This document shows positions 35,121 through 45,993 of a stretch of DNA of 64,000 nucleotides, piece after piece. The stretch's first letter is position 1. Every line of letters starts with the position of its first letter. Origin of the DNA: Camillea tinctor (taxonomy: Eukaryota > Ascomycota > Sordariomycetes > Xylariales > Xylariaceae). The DNA is taken from the NCBI GenBank assembly GCA_022578605.1, contig MU394052.1:868001-932000 (forward strand), given 5' to 3'. The notes beneath the pieces are model-generated. The model saw only the letters and a program-made list of their open reading frames with translations, searched no databases and was not told the DNA's origin. Position numbers and translations under genes: made by a program.

Positions 35121-38111
35121 CTATTCCTCTTCGGAGTCGCTCTCTTCTTCGCTCGATTCTGCGCGTGCTGGTTCATCTCCGTCGGCAGGTATAGGCTCTT
35201 GACTACCACTGCCGTGACGTTGGAGTTGAGCCTTCAATTCACGGAGTTGCTCGATCTTGCGTTCTTGCTCATGCTTATTCATTGGCTTATTCTTCTTAGT
35301 TTTCGAAGATCCACTTGGCTTCGGTTTGACCTCAGGTTCCTGGGGAACAGAGTTACTAAATTCCGGCTTCTGCTCGACAGATGTGCGAATATTAGGATGC
35401 GCCTTGTTGATAAGGTCGTAGAGCTTCCCTAAAGCCTCTGAGGTAAGTGCGTCGATGTCTAGCTCCATTTCACCATCATCATTTTCCTGCCCTCAGTTAG
35501 TAACATTTATATTGTTGGGTAGGGAAGTACGCAACGCTGCGGTTGAGTATAGGAGGGAGAAAACATGATGCGAACTATGAACTTACATTCTGGCCCGTGT
35601 CTCTCTTGATGATCTCTACCGCTTTTGTGAGCGTATGACCGTCAAGTTCGTTGATTCCTTCCGCAATAACCGCCTTTTCTAGCGGTCCAATGGTGCGCTT
35701 CTTTGGAGCTGGCTTTTTGTGGTTCGTCTGAGCCTTCTTCACCGGCGGAGCGGTGTTGCCTGACGATTTCTTGCTAGTGCCGGCGACAGCATTGTTGCTG
35801 TTAGCCTTGGGCTTACTCTTGGTACCACTGTGAGTCTTCTTCTTTGCCTTCGACTTCTTGTCGTCGCTGTGGAATTTTGTTTTCTCTTCCACCAGCTTTC
35901 GTTGGATCATGGACACCATAGACTGCTGGATTTCTATCATAGTTAGATCTGGTTTCTTCGACCCAAGAAGAGTATTGAGTTTGTCTTGTTCCTCGTTGAG
36001 TCGGCCCTGAAGGTTGCGAATGGCCTCGTTACTATCGTCCTCATCGCCTTCAGCCTCGCTCTCCTCATCGGAAGCCGCCGTGCTGCGTCCTGGACTGGGT
36101 GCAGATGCGTTTGCTGCCGATGGTGCCTCCTGGGGATAATTCTTGTCCATCCATCCATCTTTCTTAGCCAGTTCGGATTTGAATAAATCTTCCAACTGTT
36201 TTGCTAGTTTCGTAACATCATGGTCTGGTCCATTGAACAGCTCGGCATTGTGCACAAGCAGTTTCATATCCTTTTCAATATCCTTCACGGACTTGTACTC
36301 CCCATCGTAGTTTTTCCGAGTCATTGTCCCGAGGTCCATGGGTTTCCTGACAATCTTGAAATACTGGGGAATGTTTAGGGCAACGGGATCTACAGGCGCA
36401 AGGAACCATTGATTCAAAATGAAGTGCTTAGGTTTCTTTACTTCCTCTAAGACGGTCTCGAAGAAGCGTTGCTCTGGTTCTAGCTTCTTCTTCCGGTTGG
36501 CCTTCGAAGAATAGTCTAGATCGCGATTCTTTGGAGGGTGAATCGGGCGTTTTGGCCTGTCGCTGTCTTCCCTTGTGGAGTCTCGCCGGATCTGAGGCAT
36601 GCCACCCGGGGGGATGGCGAAAGCCGGTGCAGTAGCTGAGGCCGGTGTAGGCGGCGCAGTGGGCTCGGCCTTTGGCTTTGCGCTCGAAGGGGTTGCATGG
36701 GCTTGCGACTGAGATTGGCGTCTAGGTTGTGTAGCTGCCCGAGGTTCAGCATGGCGTGTAGGCTGTGCCTTTCCCTTCTCTGGCTTAGCAGGTTCTTTCA
36801 TTGTCAAGATCTCAGGTAGTTTAGTGAAAATTTGATCCCGAACGATAGCAGCACCGACAGTGACAACATTTTCAGGACCATTGAAAGTCATGGAATTGTC
36901 ATAAATTAGTCGCACATCGGCTTTGAGATCTCCATAATTCGCATACTTGTCTTCGCGAAGTCGAGCTTCGATCAGGCTCAGATCAACTGGGTTTTCGACC
37001 TTGATTTTATAATCGGCCCATAAATTCGGCCACAATTTCTCTACAGATTGTCGAAAGAGACCGCCATTCTTAGTCTTTTTGAGGCTTGCCAATATTTGTC
37101 TAATCTGCCTGTTTTGAAACTGTGTGATGGCCTGGCCGTTCGGAATAGCATCTTCGAGCGACCCGGTCTTTTCCTGTGAAGCTGGTGTAAGTCCACTAGC
37201 GACGACAAGCGATTCCGCTACCACTTCACCAGTCTCCTCCGTCTTGGCTCTCTTCGCAGCACGTTCGTCACTCTCATCATCATCGCGCTCACGGGAGACT
37301 TTGGTTGGGGAGGCAGGAGGTTCGGTCATGGATACGTCTGCCTGTGGAGATGATGCTTCCTCTTGGCTGCTCTTTATGTCTAGCTTCGAAAGATCGGCCG
37401 GCGGCTGATTCGAGGTCTGTGGAGAAGAAACAATCGGCGCATCGCTTACGGCAGATGTATTCTGTGTGCTTTCGGCGTGTTCTGCGCTCGATGCTAGATC
37501 AGGGCGCTCGGTGGGCACATCTACATCCATAGAGTCTGTGGGAGGTTCGGACTTCGATGCGTTATCCACCGTCTCTTCCTGAACGGCCGTAGTTTCCGTA
37601 GATGCGGCTTTCTCACCAGCTTGAGAACTTGCTGGCTTCTCCTGATTTGGCTTTTCTTCGGGCGAGACCTTCTTCTCTGCATCCGAGTCCCCATTCACAT
37701 CCTTCATCTCACTATCCTTGCTGCTGTCCTTAGTGTTGTCTTCGGTGCTATCTTTAGTAGATGGGGCTTCTTCGGTTGGCTTGGCCGGCGATTTCTCAGG
37801 GAGACTATTATTGGCGGCGAACGCTTCGTGGTTCTGCGAATCCTTCGTGACCTGATCTGTCGATACCGGCGATTTGGCATCGCCATTTACAGCAGGAGCA
37901 TCCTCCGTCTTTGCCATATCCTCATCTGGCTTTCCATGACTAAACCAAATCCACAGAATAAGCATGACTGACCTACTAAGGAATGCTTCAGGATGCGCAC
38001 TTACCCATTGATAGTCTTGGAAGAAGGCTCGTCCACCACCATTTCCTCAGCTGGCGCGGAATTGGCGAGCTGCTCACCCGATGGCAAGCTTTGGGGCTCT
38101 TCGGTAGCCAT
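35121..38111 (-). CDS. bdf1: BET-family double bromodomain protein (Bdf1/Brd-like)
   Basis: Three exons, complement of 38005-38111, 35587-37939 and 35121-35486; GTAAGT donors, introns of 65 and 100 nt; product 941 aa. The N-terminal ~300 residues are disordered and rich in Glu, Asp, Ser and Pro, with a basic AAKRAK patch. Bromodomain 1 is at about 312-415 (DYKIKVENPVDLSLIEARL, MTFNGPENVV) and bromodomain 2 at about 527-627 (YFKIVRKPMDLGTM, HNAELFNGPDHDV). Both keep the Asn that contacts acetyl-lysine. A Lys-rich linker leads to an ET domain starting near 782 (PLEKAVIAEGINELDG) that is completed only by splicing to ELDIDALTSEALGKLYDLI. The tail is acidic (SEEESDSEEE). Known role: it binds acetylated histone H4 and recruits TFIID and other regulators to promoters. 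Bromodomain 1 is the more divergent. Exon 1 was placed by its coding-like sequence and exact frame match. Confidence 0.95.
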
Positions 38112-41100
38112 GCTTGTCGATGGAAACTTCGGCGTAATGGACGAGGGGACAGGGGTTGATTATTATTGTATTGAAATTGGAGTCGGTATGGCCGACATGA
38201 ACAAATCCTAGAGATAATCACCTGTGCGGATTCGTCTTGTTAGCAATGGTCTAGGATAGTTGCCGATGTAGTAATGACCATAGCGCCAATGACACGAAGC
38301 AGAACGCGACAAAGCTTGCGGCTAGGCCGGTGCAGAGTACATTCTAGCTGTGTGGGAGGAATGGTGCCAACCAACCTAGGTCACAGTTGCCGTTTGTTCT
38401 ATGGTGCGAGATATCTGCGGATTGAAGCTGCACTCGGAAATTAGTAACAGAGATGGGCAATGTGTGTATGCGCCATAGATGACAGTAGATGCAAGGGAGG
38501 AAGGAAAAAGGAATGCGAAAAGAACGCGTCAATAGAAAAGAGAAGAAATCCGAAAAATGAAGCCCAGAACCCAACCAATGCAGATGGAAATTGGTGTTTG
38601 TGGGGGAAAGTAAGTTGAGTTGGCGCAAGAGGATAGGTGAGACGAGACCAGGCGAATGTTTCTGTTCCCCTCTGCGAGAGCTCTCTGTATGGCTCTGTCC
38701 AGCCTTGCGAAATGCGACAGCTTTGTCTGGGGTGGGAAAAGAGAGCTGAGGGAAGGTGGCTGGGTTGGCCAATGGGAAGCAGGCAGGATGAGATTTTTGG
38801 TCGCAAGGGACGAGCGTCAGTGCGAATGGCGCATCGGGTGGTATTTATCGGGAATCCTCTTGTCGCGTGGTGCTCTCTTATCGGAGGGTACTTGGGTACA
38901 AGTGGCCGGGATCCTAGGTACCCTGAGAAATTAAAGCATTGGGGGAAAGGACGAAACGCTCGGGGCACCTCTTTTTTTTTGCCTTTGTGGTAGGCAAGTG
39001 GGGTGGTCGGTGCGTCAGAAAACGACAAGGACAAGGTGAACAAAACGGTGAACTGCTGGAGCCAGCAGTTGACGGCCCGGAAAGAAGGGGTGGCAGGGGT
39101 GGCGGGTAGTGGTGACGGCAACAGCGATGGGGATTAACGAGCAAAAGGAAACCCGAAGAAGAGAACCGTATATGTATTGGTGTAGTGAAGAGAAGGCGAC
39201 AACCAATTGAATGCAACCGGCGCAAGCGAACAGCCGTTTGATGGTCCGGTAGGTAAGGTACGGTCGGCCACACACGTGGGTCCTGGTGCGGCAAGGAATT
39301 CGGCGATTTTTGTTGGTTTAGAGCGGCCGAAATGGACGGGATGAGCCAGACCGTCCGTACACGGACCAAATCTCTCCAAGGTTGGCTGATCTCGCCACGC
39401 CTCTTTTTTTTTCCCTCTTCCCTCTCCCCTTCTCTTTCCTTTTTTTTTTTTATTCCCCAAATTCTCTCCAACAGAATATCATCAAATAAAATGTGGATAG
39501 TAGATAATGGATTGAGTAAATCAAATGGGCAGTGGCTTAAAGAGATAAAAAAAGAGAGAAAAAAAAAACAAAAACAAAGGGAAGACAATAAGAGAGAAAT
39601 CTTGTTTACTTACCTCGAGTCTGAGAAACAATCAGAAACGCGCCAGGTTGACTTCGAGTCCCAGATCTAAACGAGATCTTACAAATAAGAAAGAACTCGG
39701 GAATACGTCAGAAAAACCTGGTGGTGGGTGATTGGTAAATATGACCACTGTTGACCCAGTGAATAATTGAGAAGTCAATGGTTCTTCAGTGCAGTAGAAG
39801 AGAGAAAACTTTCTTGAGGGTGAACGGGGAAGATGGAATGGCCCCAGTAGTGAGTGAACCAGTAAATGCAAAGTACTGAATTGATGAATGGAGATGCGCA
39901 GATGTTGTGTGTTTGCAAAAGGCGGTGCGACGATGATGATGACAACAACACCAAGACCAACAACAACACCGGTGACAGCGGATAGGCGTGGGTTTGTTTG
40001 GTGCCTTGAACTAAATCAGACCAAACAATGCTGTAATGGTGGTGCGCCGGTGATGAGTTTCACGATAGTGAAATTCTGGGAATGGATCAAAGACGTGGAT
40101 GCATGTAAGTTGGGTGTATAAGTGGCCCAAGCTTTACGCAGTTGGTGATGCAGCTGTGCAAATGCGATGCGATGTGATGATATGATCAAGTGCTGCCTTT
40201 TTAGGTGAAAACCAAATAAAATTAAAGCCCAAACAGATTATGAATGGCTAAAAAACATTAATGATCTGGTTTGAGTTGGTTAGGTAGGTCAGGCGAGAGG
40301 TACTTGGGTACTTCTGGTGGGAGGCGGGAAAGTTGGGTGATTTTCTCGAGATGCAAGGTGTTTGTCGGTGATTCGGACTTAAAAGGGGGGGGTTGGTTGG
40401 TAGGAAGGGAGAAATAGGAGGGAAGGATGAGAAAAAAAAATCAGGAACCAGAGGTGCCTTTTTTTCCGCTTCATGGACGGCAGACGGGAAAGAGTCGCGA
40501 AAAATTCTGGTTCTGGGGCCACTTGTTATTTGTAGAACGCGCTTTCCTAAGCTTCTGAACCACGGTTCGCCCCACTAGAGAGTTCTAACAAGGGCCACAC
40601 TAGACCTACACTAAGGAGTATTCACAACAAAGCCAACTCTGGCAAATCACATCAACAGGACGAAAAAAAAAAATCTAAATGTGGATCGCTTTGAGACGTG
40701 GATTTAATACCACCACGACTAGAATGTATCTACATGGCTTGCTTTGAGAACACTGCTGATTGCTGTAAACAGTCATAAAAGGCAGTACGTTCATAAAATG
40801 CTGTAGCAAAAACCTAAGGTAGTTAGTTAACGCACTGCTATGTTAATTTTGACATAGCACTGAGGTTTTCCTTGGGATGTCATTTTGAGGGATTAAGTTA
40901 TGTGATGATGGAGATGTTTGGTTGTGAGGAAAGGAAGGGAGAGATATATATAGGGTGGGAAGAGAAGGAAGGGCAAGAAAAAAAACTCTAAAAAAACTAA
41001 CAGACCTGCATTGTACATTCCTACTATGTGCACAAGAGAGAGAACGGATATGAGAAGTAGCCGAGCTAGAAGAGATTCGCGACCAATCAGAGTCTGATCG

Positions 41101-42255
41101 CATGGTAAGCTTTGGGCTTTTGCTTTAGGCTGCTAGCCACCAGCCATCCAATCACTGACGCGTACAGCATGTCCCCTGCACTTTTTGAAATAACTTAAGC
41201 CACAATCCGTCTCTTGTCTAGCACTATGTTCACCCGAAGGGTACCTAAAGGAAGCATGATTGCCCATTTTTTGTTGACTCATCAGGGTTATGTGTGTGAT
41301 CACATGATTTAAGCTTATGTAAGCCACAATATCTTAAAGTTCAAGAAAGACCGGGCCCCGGGAGGAAGCAGTAAGCACTTGAAGCAACTCTCCTCTCGGT
41401 TACCTACTTTGTACCTAGAATGTAGTATTAGTGTAGGTGCAATTACAACGTATTTCTAGTTCATGACTTTGCAGATGCCTCCAACCATTTGCTTAATCAA
41501 TATACAGAGAGGCATGTATCGAGTCAGCTTAAATGCATCCTACCAAAATGACCAGAGTCAGGTAAACAGTACATTTTAATAGTTCATGTCTTTGAAATCT
41601 GGTAAAATAGCCAGTATTTCAAAGGCACATCTTAATATATTACTTGAATGTAGTAAATAGTAGCATTGCTCCTGTGTAGATACTGCATATCTACTACTAA
41701 TATACTGTCCAAGGGTAACCTACCGACCACTATACTTCCAATTGAAGCGATCCATTCGGTGTTGTGCCCCACTATCCTAGAGGTCCCACCCCGGACCATT
41801 ACAAGTACGAAGTACCTAGTTCAAGCTTGAAAAAGTTACTATGAGGTTACTTCCATGCGCACCCGCTACCTACCTAGTTGCTACTAGTTGCTACTAGTGC
41901 TTAAGAGGCTAGTCCGCCGCCTAGGATCTATTACTTCTAATAGTATGGACGTATTGACATGTAGCACAGGACCTACGGAAAAACCAAGTTACCTATCGTA
42001 ATAAGCCTAGGCGTTTCGTTATCAAGATTAAAAAAAAAAAGTTCCCAATCTCAATTACTAGTAGTCTGCCTCAATTGATTATTCCTAGTGTGAGCGCCGG
42101 AAATTTTCAAGACTGCAAACTTTCCTTTCCACCGCTCCAATTCGCAGTTGTCAAGAGCAAGTACCGGAAAGAAGGCTTAAACTGCCTCGAGTTTCCTCTC
42201 TCATTTATCTTTTCCTTCCTTCCGACATTATCCTACAAAATATTAGCTCAGAATC
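38112..42255. other. Long leader/promoter region of the BET gene and upstream region of the Utp12-domain gene
   Basis: About 4 kb. The half next to the BET gene (38.1-39.6 kb) is purine-rich on the plus strand, so pyrimidine-rich in the BET direction, and gives several overlapping low-complexity minus-strand frames. A strong minus-strand donor (GTAAGT, 39608-39613) suggests a 5' untranslated intron. ACCTAGGT occurs at 38374-38381. A 10-bp tandem GTTGCTACTA pair lies near 41878-41897. I see no convincing coding gene. Confidence 0.5.
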
Positions 42256-43473
42256 ATGTCGACCAAACGAAAGCCTCTAAGCAAAATCGCACATCCTGTT
42301 GTGAAGCAGAGTGCAAAGCGCCCTTTACGAACTACCATCAACGAATCAGAAACAGCAGTCTCGATTCCCGAAGTTTCGAAATCCAATGATGACGGTGCCA
42401 ATGAAGAAATAATAGAAATCTCAAGCGATCCGGGCAGTAGCGAATATGAGCTTTCGGACGAGGAAATAGACGACAGTAAAGCTACCAAGCAAGACAGCAA
42501 GATCGTGGGAGAGAGCAAGGAACATGGGGTTCAGACATCATCTAAAGATGTACGGCAGAAGCCCATCAACAACGCAGGTGCTGATGTGGACATGTCCGAA
42601 GCCAATCAACAAAATGATGCAGAATCGGACCAAGAACTTGCACAACCAACACTGGGAGAACTTGCCCGCGCGCACGATACTATAGACGTTCCTTCGGCAT
42701 TGTCAGCACAGTCCAACGCCCTCGCTGTAGCGGGGAAGCCCCTCGCCCCCCCTAGTCTCTCGTCTTTGGGAACAGTGCTATCTCAAGCGCTGCGTACCGA
42801 CGATGCAGACCTTCTAGAGTCTTGTCTGCACACGACCGATGTAACGACAGTCCGCAACACTATCCAGCGACTCGATTCTACTCTGGCGGGCACATTGCTT
42901 ACCAAGCTTGCCGCCCGGATGCACAGGCGTCCGGGGCGCGCGGGTAGCCTGATGGCCTGGGTACAATGGACTCTCGTAGCGCATGGTGGAGCATTGGCGA
43001 CACAACCGGCGCTGGTAAAGAAACTCAGTGAGCTACATCGCGTACTCGAGGAACGGTCGAGAGGCCTAAACTCCCTCTTGGCTCTGAAGGGCAAGTTGGA
43101 TCTTCTCGAAGCCCAGATGGAACTGCGCCGAGGATTACAACGGAATGCTGACCCCGAAGATGATGATGAGGAGGAAGGAATTATATACGTAGAGGGAGAA
43201 GATAGCGACGCGGACATGGTTAACGGACTCATAGATGTCGACGACGATGATGATGAGTTGCCAATCACAAATGGGATTACAGAAGATGATTCGGACGACG
43301 ACGACGAAATTTCTAACGAGGGATCGGATGACGAAGAAGAGCTTGAAGGCGAAGAACTAGATGAGGATGATATAAACCATGAGGATATGGAATCAGAGGA
43401 GGAGGATAGTGAGGCCGAGGCAGTTTCCCAAGCACCACCAGCGAAAAAGACAAAGACATCAAGACGGAGATGA
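42256..43473 (+). CDS. Utp12-domain protein (Utp5/WDR43-like C-terminal type), small-subunit processome
   Basis: Single exon, 405 aa. Residues 1-130 are disordered, basic then acidic (EIIEISSDPGSSEYELSDEE). Residues about 168-292 form a helical Utp12/Dip2 domain: SLSSLGTVLSQALRTDDADL, TVRNTIQRLDSTLAGTLLTKL, MAWVQWTLVAHGGAL, then the SRGLNSLLALKGKLDLLE helix. The rest is a long Asp/Glu tail ending in basic KKTKTSRRR, typical of nucleolar proteins. Known role of the family: U3 snoRNP/t-UTP assembly on pre-rRNA. Yeast Utp5 and human WDR43 also carry an N-terminal WD40 propeller. None is present here, and no plausible upstream exon for one is visible within the preceding kilobase. Short WD40-less forms may be normal in filamentous fungi. 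Confidence 0.82.
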   Translation: MSTKRKPLSKIAHPVVKQSAKRPLRTTINESETAVSIPEVSKSNDDGANEEIIEISSDPGSSEYELSDEEIDDSKATKQDSKIVGESKEHGVQTSSKDVRQKPINNAGADVDMSEANQQNDAESDQELAQPTLGELARAHDTIDVPSALSAQSNALAVAGKPLAPPSLSSLGTVLSQALRTDDADLLESCLHTTDVTTVRNTIQRLDSTLAGTLLTKLAARMHRRPGRAGSLMAWVQWTLVAHGGALATQPALVKKLSELHRVLEERSRGLNSLLALKGKLDLLEAQMELRRGLQRNADPEDDDEEEGIIYVEGEDSDADMVNGLIDVDDDDDELPITNGITEDDSDDDDEISNEGSDDEEELEGEELDEDDINHEDMESEEEDSEAEAVSQAPPAKKTKTSRRR

Positions 43474-44316
43474 AATAGCAAGTGGACCAAGAAATGTTGA
43501 ATAGACCGTCTGGTTTGTAATGCAAGCAAGCGATACCCGTCAGATGTATGAACACCTCCATGTAGGCTGGGTGCGTTGTATAGAACGAACTTGGCATTTG
43601 ATTTAAGGGCTTCGGCATCAGGGACGGGGATGATATGCAGGCTACCTGATTATAATCCGCCAACCCTTCCTCGTACCTGTCAACATCACCGTAGTATACT
43701 AATACCTCAGGTACATCCCGATGATCTTGTTTTGTTCCGGACGGGTATCTGCTCTGTTATCAATTAAGTGAATGGAGGGGTGGCTTCAAGTTAGTAGTAT
43801 AGGAAGAAGTACCTAACCTAGGTAATGGTGTAAGTCAACGATGTTTTAATGTAATGTACCTAGTACGGGTCTAGACCCCACTACATACTACGCACTACAC
43901 AGTAAAGTACCCTACTATATACCTAACCTGGATATGTACTATATACCTAACCTGGGTATGCACATAGAACAGAGGAATATGTATTCCGACCGCCAGAATT
44001 AATTGAAACACACGGACCACTTGAGGTCTCTATCAGACGCGCCCATCGTCACTGCTTCAACGAATCAAACACGCGTCGGAGAATAAAACCACAGATGAAC
44101 TAGCAGACATTGGGTTTCGATAAGTTTAAAAATCGACGGTGGCGTAAGGAGCAGGAAGTAAAGGAACAGAATAGAATTAGAAACAAGAACAAGAACGAGA
44201 AGTTAAGAAGAAGAAGAAAAACACCAACGTTTATACACACACATACACACCTGTATACACACCTATCCACACACACACACACACAGCCAGCGACGAAAGG
44301 CACAAACAATTTCAAT
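43474..44316. other. Intergenic region with a 24-bp tandem duplication
   Basis: It contains CCTAACCTAG/ACCTAGGT at 43812-43823 and two near-identical 24-bp units at 43913-43936 and 43937-43960 (TACTATATACCTAACCTGG plus five bases, one mismatch). A CA-rich tract at about 44236-44286 immediately precedes the start of the next gene, probably within its leader. Confidence 0.75.
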
Positions 44317-45993
44317 ATGGTAGAATGTCCAGCTTGCAGCAAACAAGTTCAACAAGCCAAGATTAACGACCATCTCGATTCAAATTGCCAAAGCTTCGTT
44401 ATCGAGAATCCTCCCCTCTCTTCGCCTCCCAATCCTCCGCCAGCCACCCAATCCAATGGATCAGTATCCGCCTCTCAAAAACGAACAGCTGTAAGCTTTT
44501 TCCAGACGCCATCCGCAAAGCGCCAAGCTACGCCTGCCAAGGTCCTTTTCCCCATCGTAAACGGCACCGCTGGCGGCTCCAAGAAAAATGGCGGTGTCAA
44601 GCGTACCTTCGATGAAGGCCCTGGCGATGAATCTCCATTACCCAACGCCACCAGCAGCAGCAGCTATGCGCCGGAGACCACGGCTCCTGTCGAGACTGGG
44701 CCAGTAGCCAAACGAACCAAGACGAATCGCGCGGCACCACTTGCCGAACGTATGCGCCCCGAGAACTTCGATGATGTATACGGACAGGAGCTAGTAGGGC
44801 CTCAAGGGGTTCTACGCTCCTTAATCGAAACCGATCGCGTGCCGTCGATGATACTATGGGGTGCGTCGGGCACAGGCAAGACGACGATTGCGAGGTGTAT
44901 AGCGCACATGGTAGGGTCGCGCTTCATCGAGATGAACGCCACGAGCTCGGGCGTCGCGGAATGCAAGAAGATATTCGGAGAGGCCGCGAACGAGTTGGGA
45001 TTAACAGGGCGCAAAACCATTGTGTTTTGCGACGAGATCCACCGCTTCTCCAAGTCTCAGCAGGACGTCTTTCTGCGGCCTGTCGAGTCGGGCACTATCA
45101 CCCTCATAGGCGCCACCACCGAGAATCCCAGTTTCCGGGTCGTCAGCGCCCTGCTGTCGCGGTGTCGGACCTTCACCCTCCAGAAGCTGACCACAGATGA
45201 CATAGGGCGCATACTGTCGAGGGCCCTACAGTCGGAGCTGCAGAACAACCCGACGGCAGCGCCACCCTCACCACTGCTAGACGAAGAGCTCATGATTTAC
45301 CTCGCCAACTTCGCCGACGGCGACGCGCGCACCGCGCTCAACCTCCTAGAGCTAGCGCTCTCGCTGTCGCGCCGCGAGGGCATGACGAAAGAAGCGATGA
45401 AGTCGTCGCTGACCAAGACCCTCGTCTACGACCGCGCGGGCGACCAGCACTACGACACCATCTCGGCGTTCCACAAAGCGGTGCGCGGGTCCGACGCCGA
45501 CGCCGCGCTCTACTACCTCGCGCGCATGCTGCAGTCGGGCGAGGACCCCCTCTTCATCGCCCGGCGCATGGTGGTCGTCGCCTCCGAGGACGTCGGGCTG
45601 GCCGACAACTCGCTGCTGGGGCTCGCGACCGCGACCTTCTCGGCGACGCAGCAGATCGGCATGCCCGAGGCGCGCATCCCGTTGGCGCACTGCGCCGTGG
45701 CCTTGGCCCTCGCGCCCAAGAGCACGCGCGCCTACCGCGGCCTGAACAATGCCTTCGCGGCCCTGCGCGAGCCCGGCGTCGCCGCCCTCCCCGTCCCCGT
45801 CCACCTGCGCAACGCCCCCACGCGCCTCATGCGCGAGCTCGGCTACGGCAAGGAGTACAAGTACAACCCCAACTACAAGGACGGCAGGGTGAAGCAGGAT
45901 TACCTGCCCGACGCGCTGCTCGGCCGCAAGTTCCTCGAGGACCGCGACCTGGGCACCGAGATCGACCCGGATTTAGGGGTGGAAGATACGTGA
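44317..45993 (+). CDS. mgs1: AAA+ ATPase of the Mgs1/WRNIP1/RarA family with UBZ zinc finger
   Basis: Single exon, 558 aa from the ATG at 44317. The frame is open for 69 codons upstream, but those codons include the CA repeat, and the chosen Met places the zinc finger at the very N-terminus as in homologues. UBZ-type finger: Cys4, Cys7, His19, Cys24. A Ser/Pro linker follows with KRTAVSFFQTP near 55-65, loosely PCNA-box-like. AAA+ core: PLAERMRPENFDDVYGQ (141-156), Walker A GASGTGKTT (182-190), Walker B FCDEIHRF (237-244), sensor GATTENPSF (265-273), followed by the helical lid and RarA-type C-terminal domain (EDVGLADNS, GLNNAFAAL). Known role: DNA-damage tolerance and replication-fork maintenance in the nucleus, binding ubiquitin and PCNA. 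Third-position GC rises markedly in the last third. Confidence 0.95.
   Translation: MVECPACSKQVQQAKINDHLDSNCQSFVIENPPLSSPPNPPPATQSNGSVSASQKRTAVSFFQTPSAKRQATPAKVLFPIVNGTAGGSKKNGGVKRTFDEGPGDESPLPNATSSSSYAPETTAPVETGPVAKRTKTNRAAPLAERMRPENFDDVYGQELVGPQGVLRSLIETDRVPSMILWGASGTGKTTIARCIAHMVGSRFIEMNATSSGVAECKKIFGEAANELGLTGRKTIVFCDEIHRFSKSQQDVFLRPVESGTITLIGATTENPSFRVVSALLSRCRTFTLQKLTTDDIGRILSRALQSELQNNPTAAPPSPLLDEELMIYLANFADGDARTALNLLELALSLSRREGMTKEAMKSSLTKTLVYDRAGDQHYDTISAFHKAVRGSDADAALYYLARMLQSGEDPLFIARRMVVVASEDVGLADNSLLGLATATFSATQQIGMPEARIPLAHCAVALALAPKSTRAYRGLNNAFAALREPGVAALPVPVHLRNAPTRLMRELGYGKEYKYNPNYKDGRVKQDYLPDALLGRKFLEDRDLGTEIDPDLGVEDT

Noticed and set aside
38344..39588. Several minus-strand frames of 110-226 codons upstream of the BET gene
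   Set aside because: Low-complexity Ser/Pro/Phe-rich translations of a pyrimidine-rich leader, without motifs; kept only as a leader observation.
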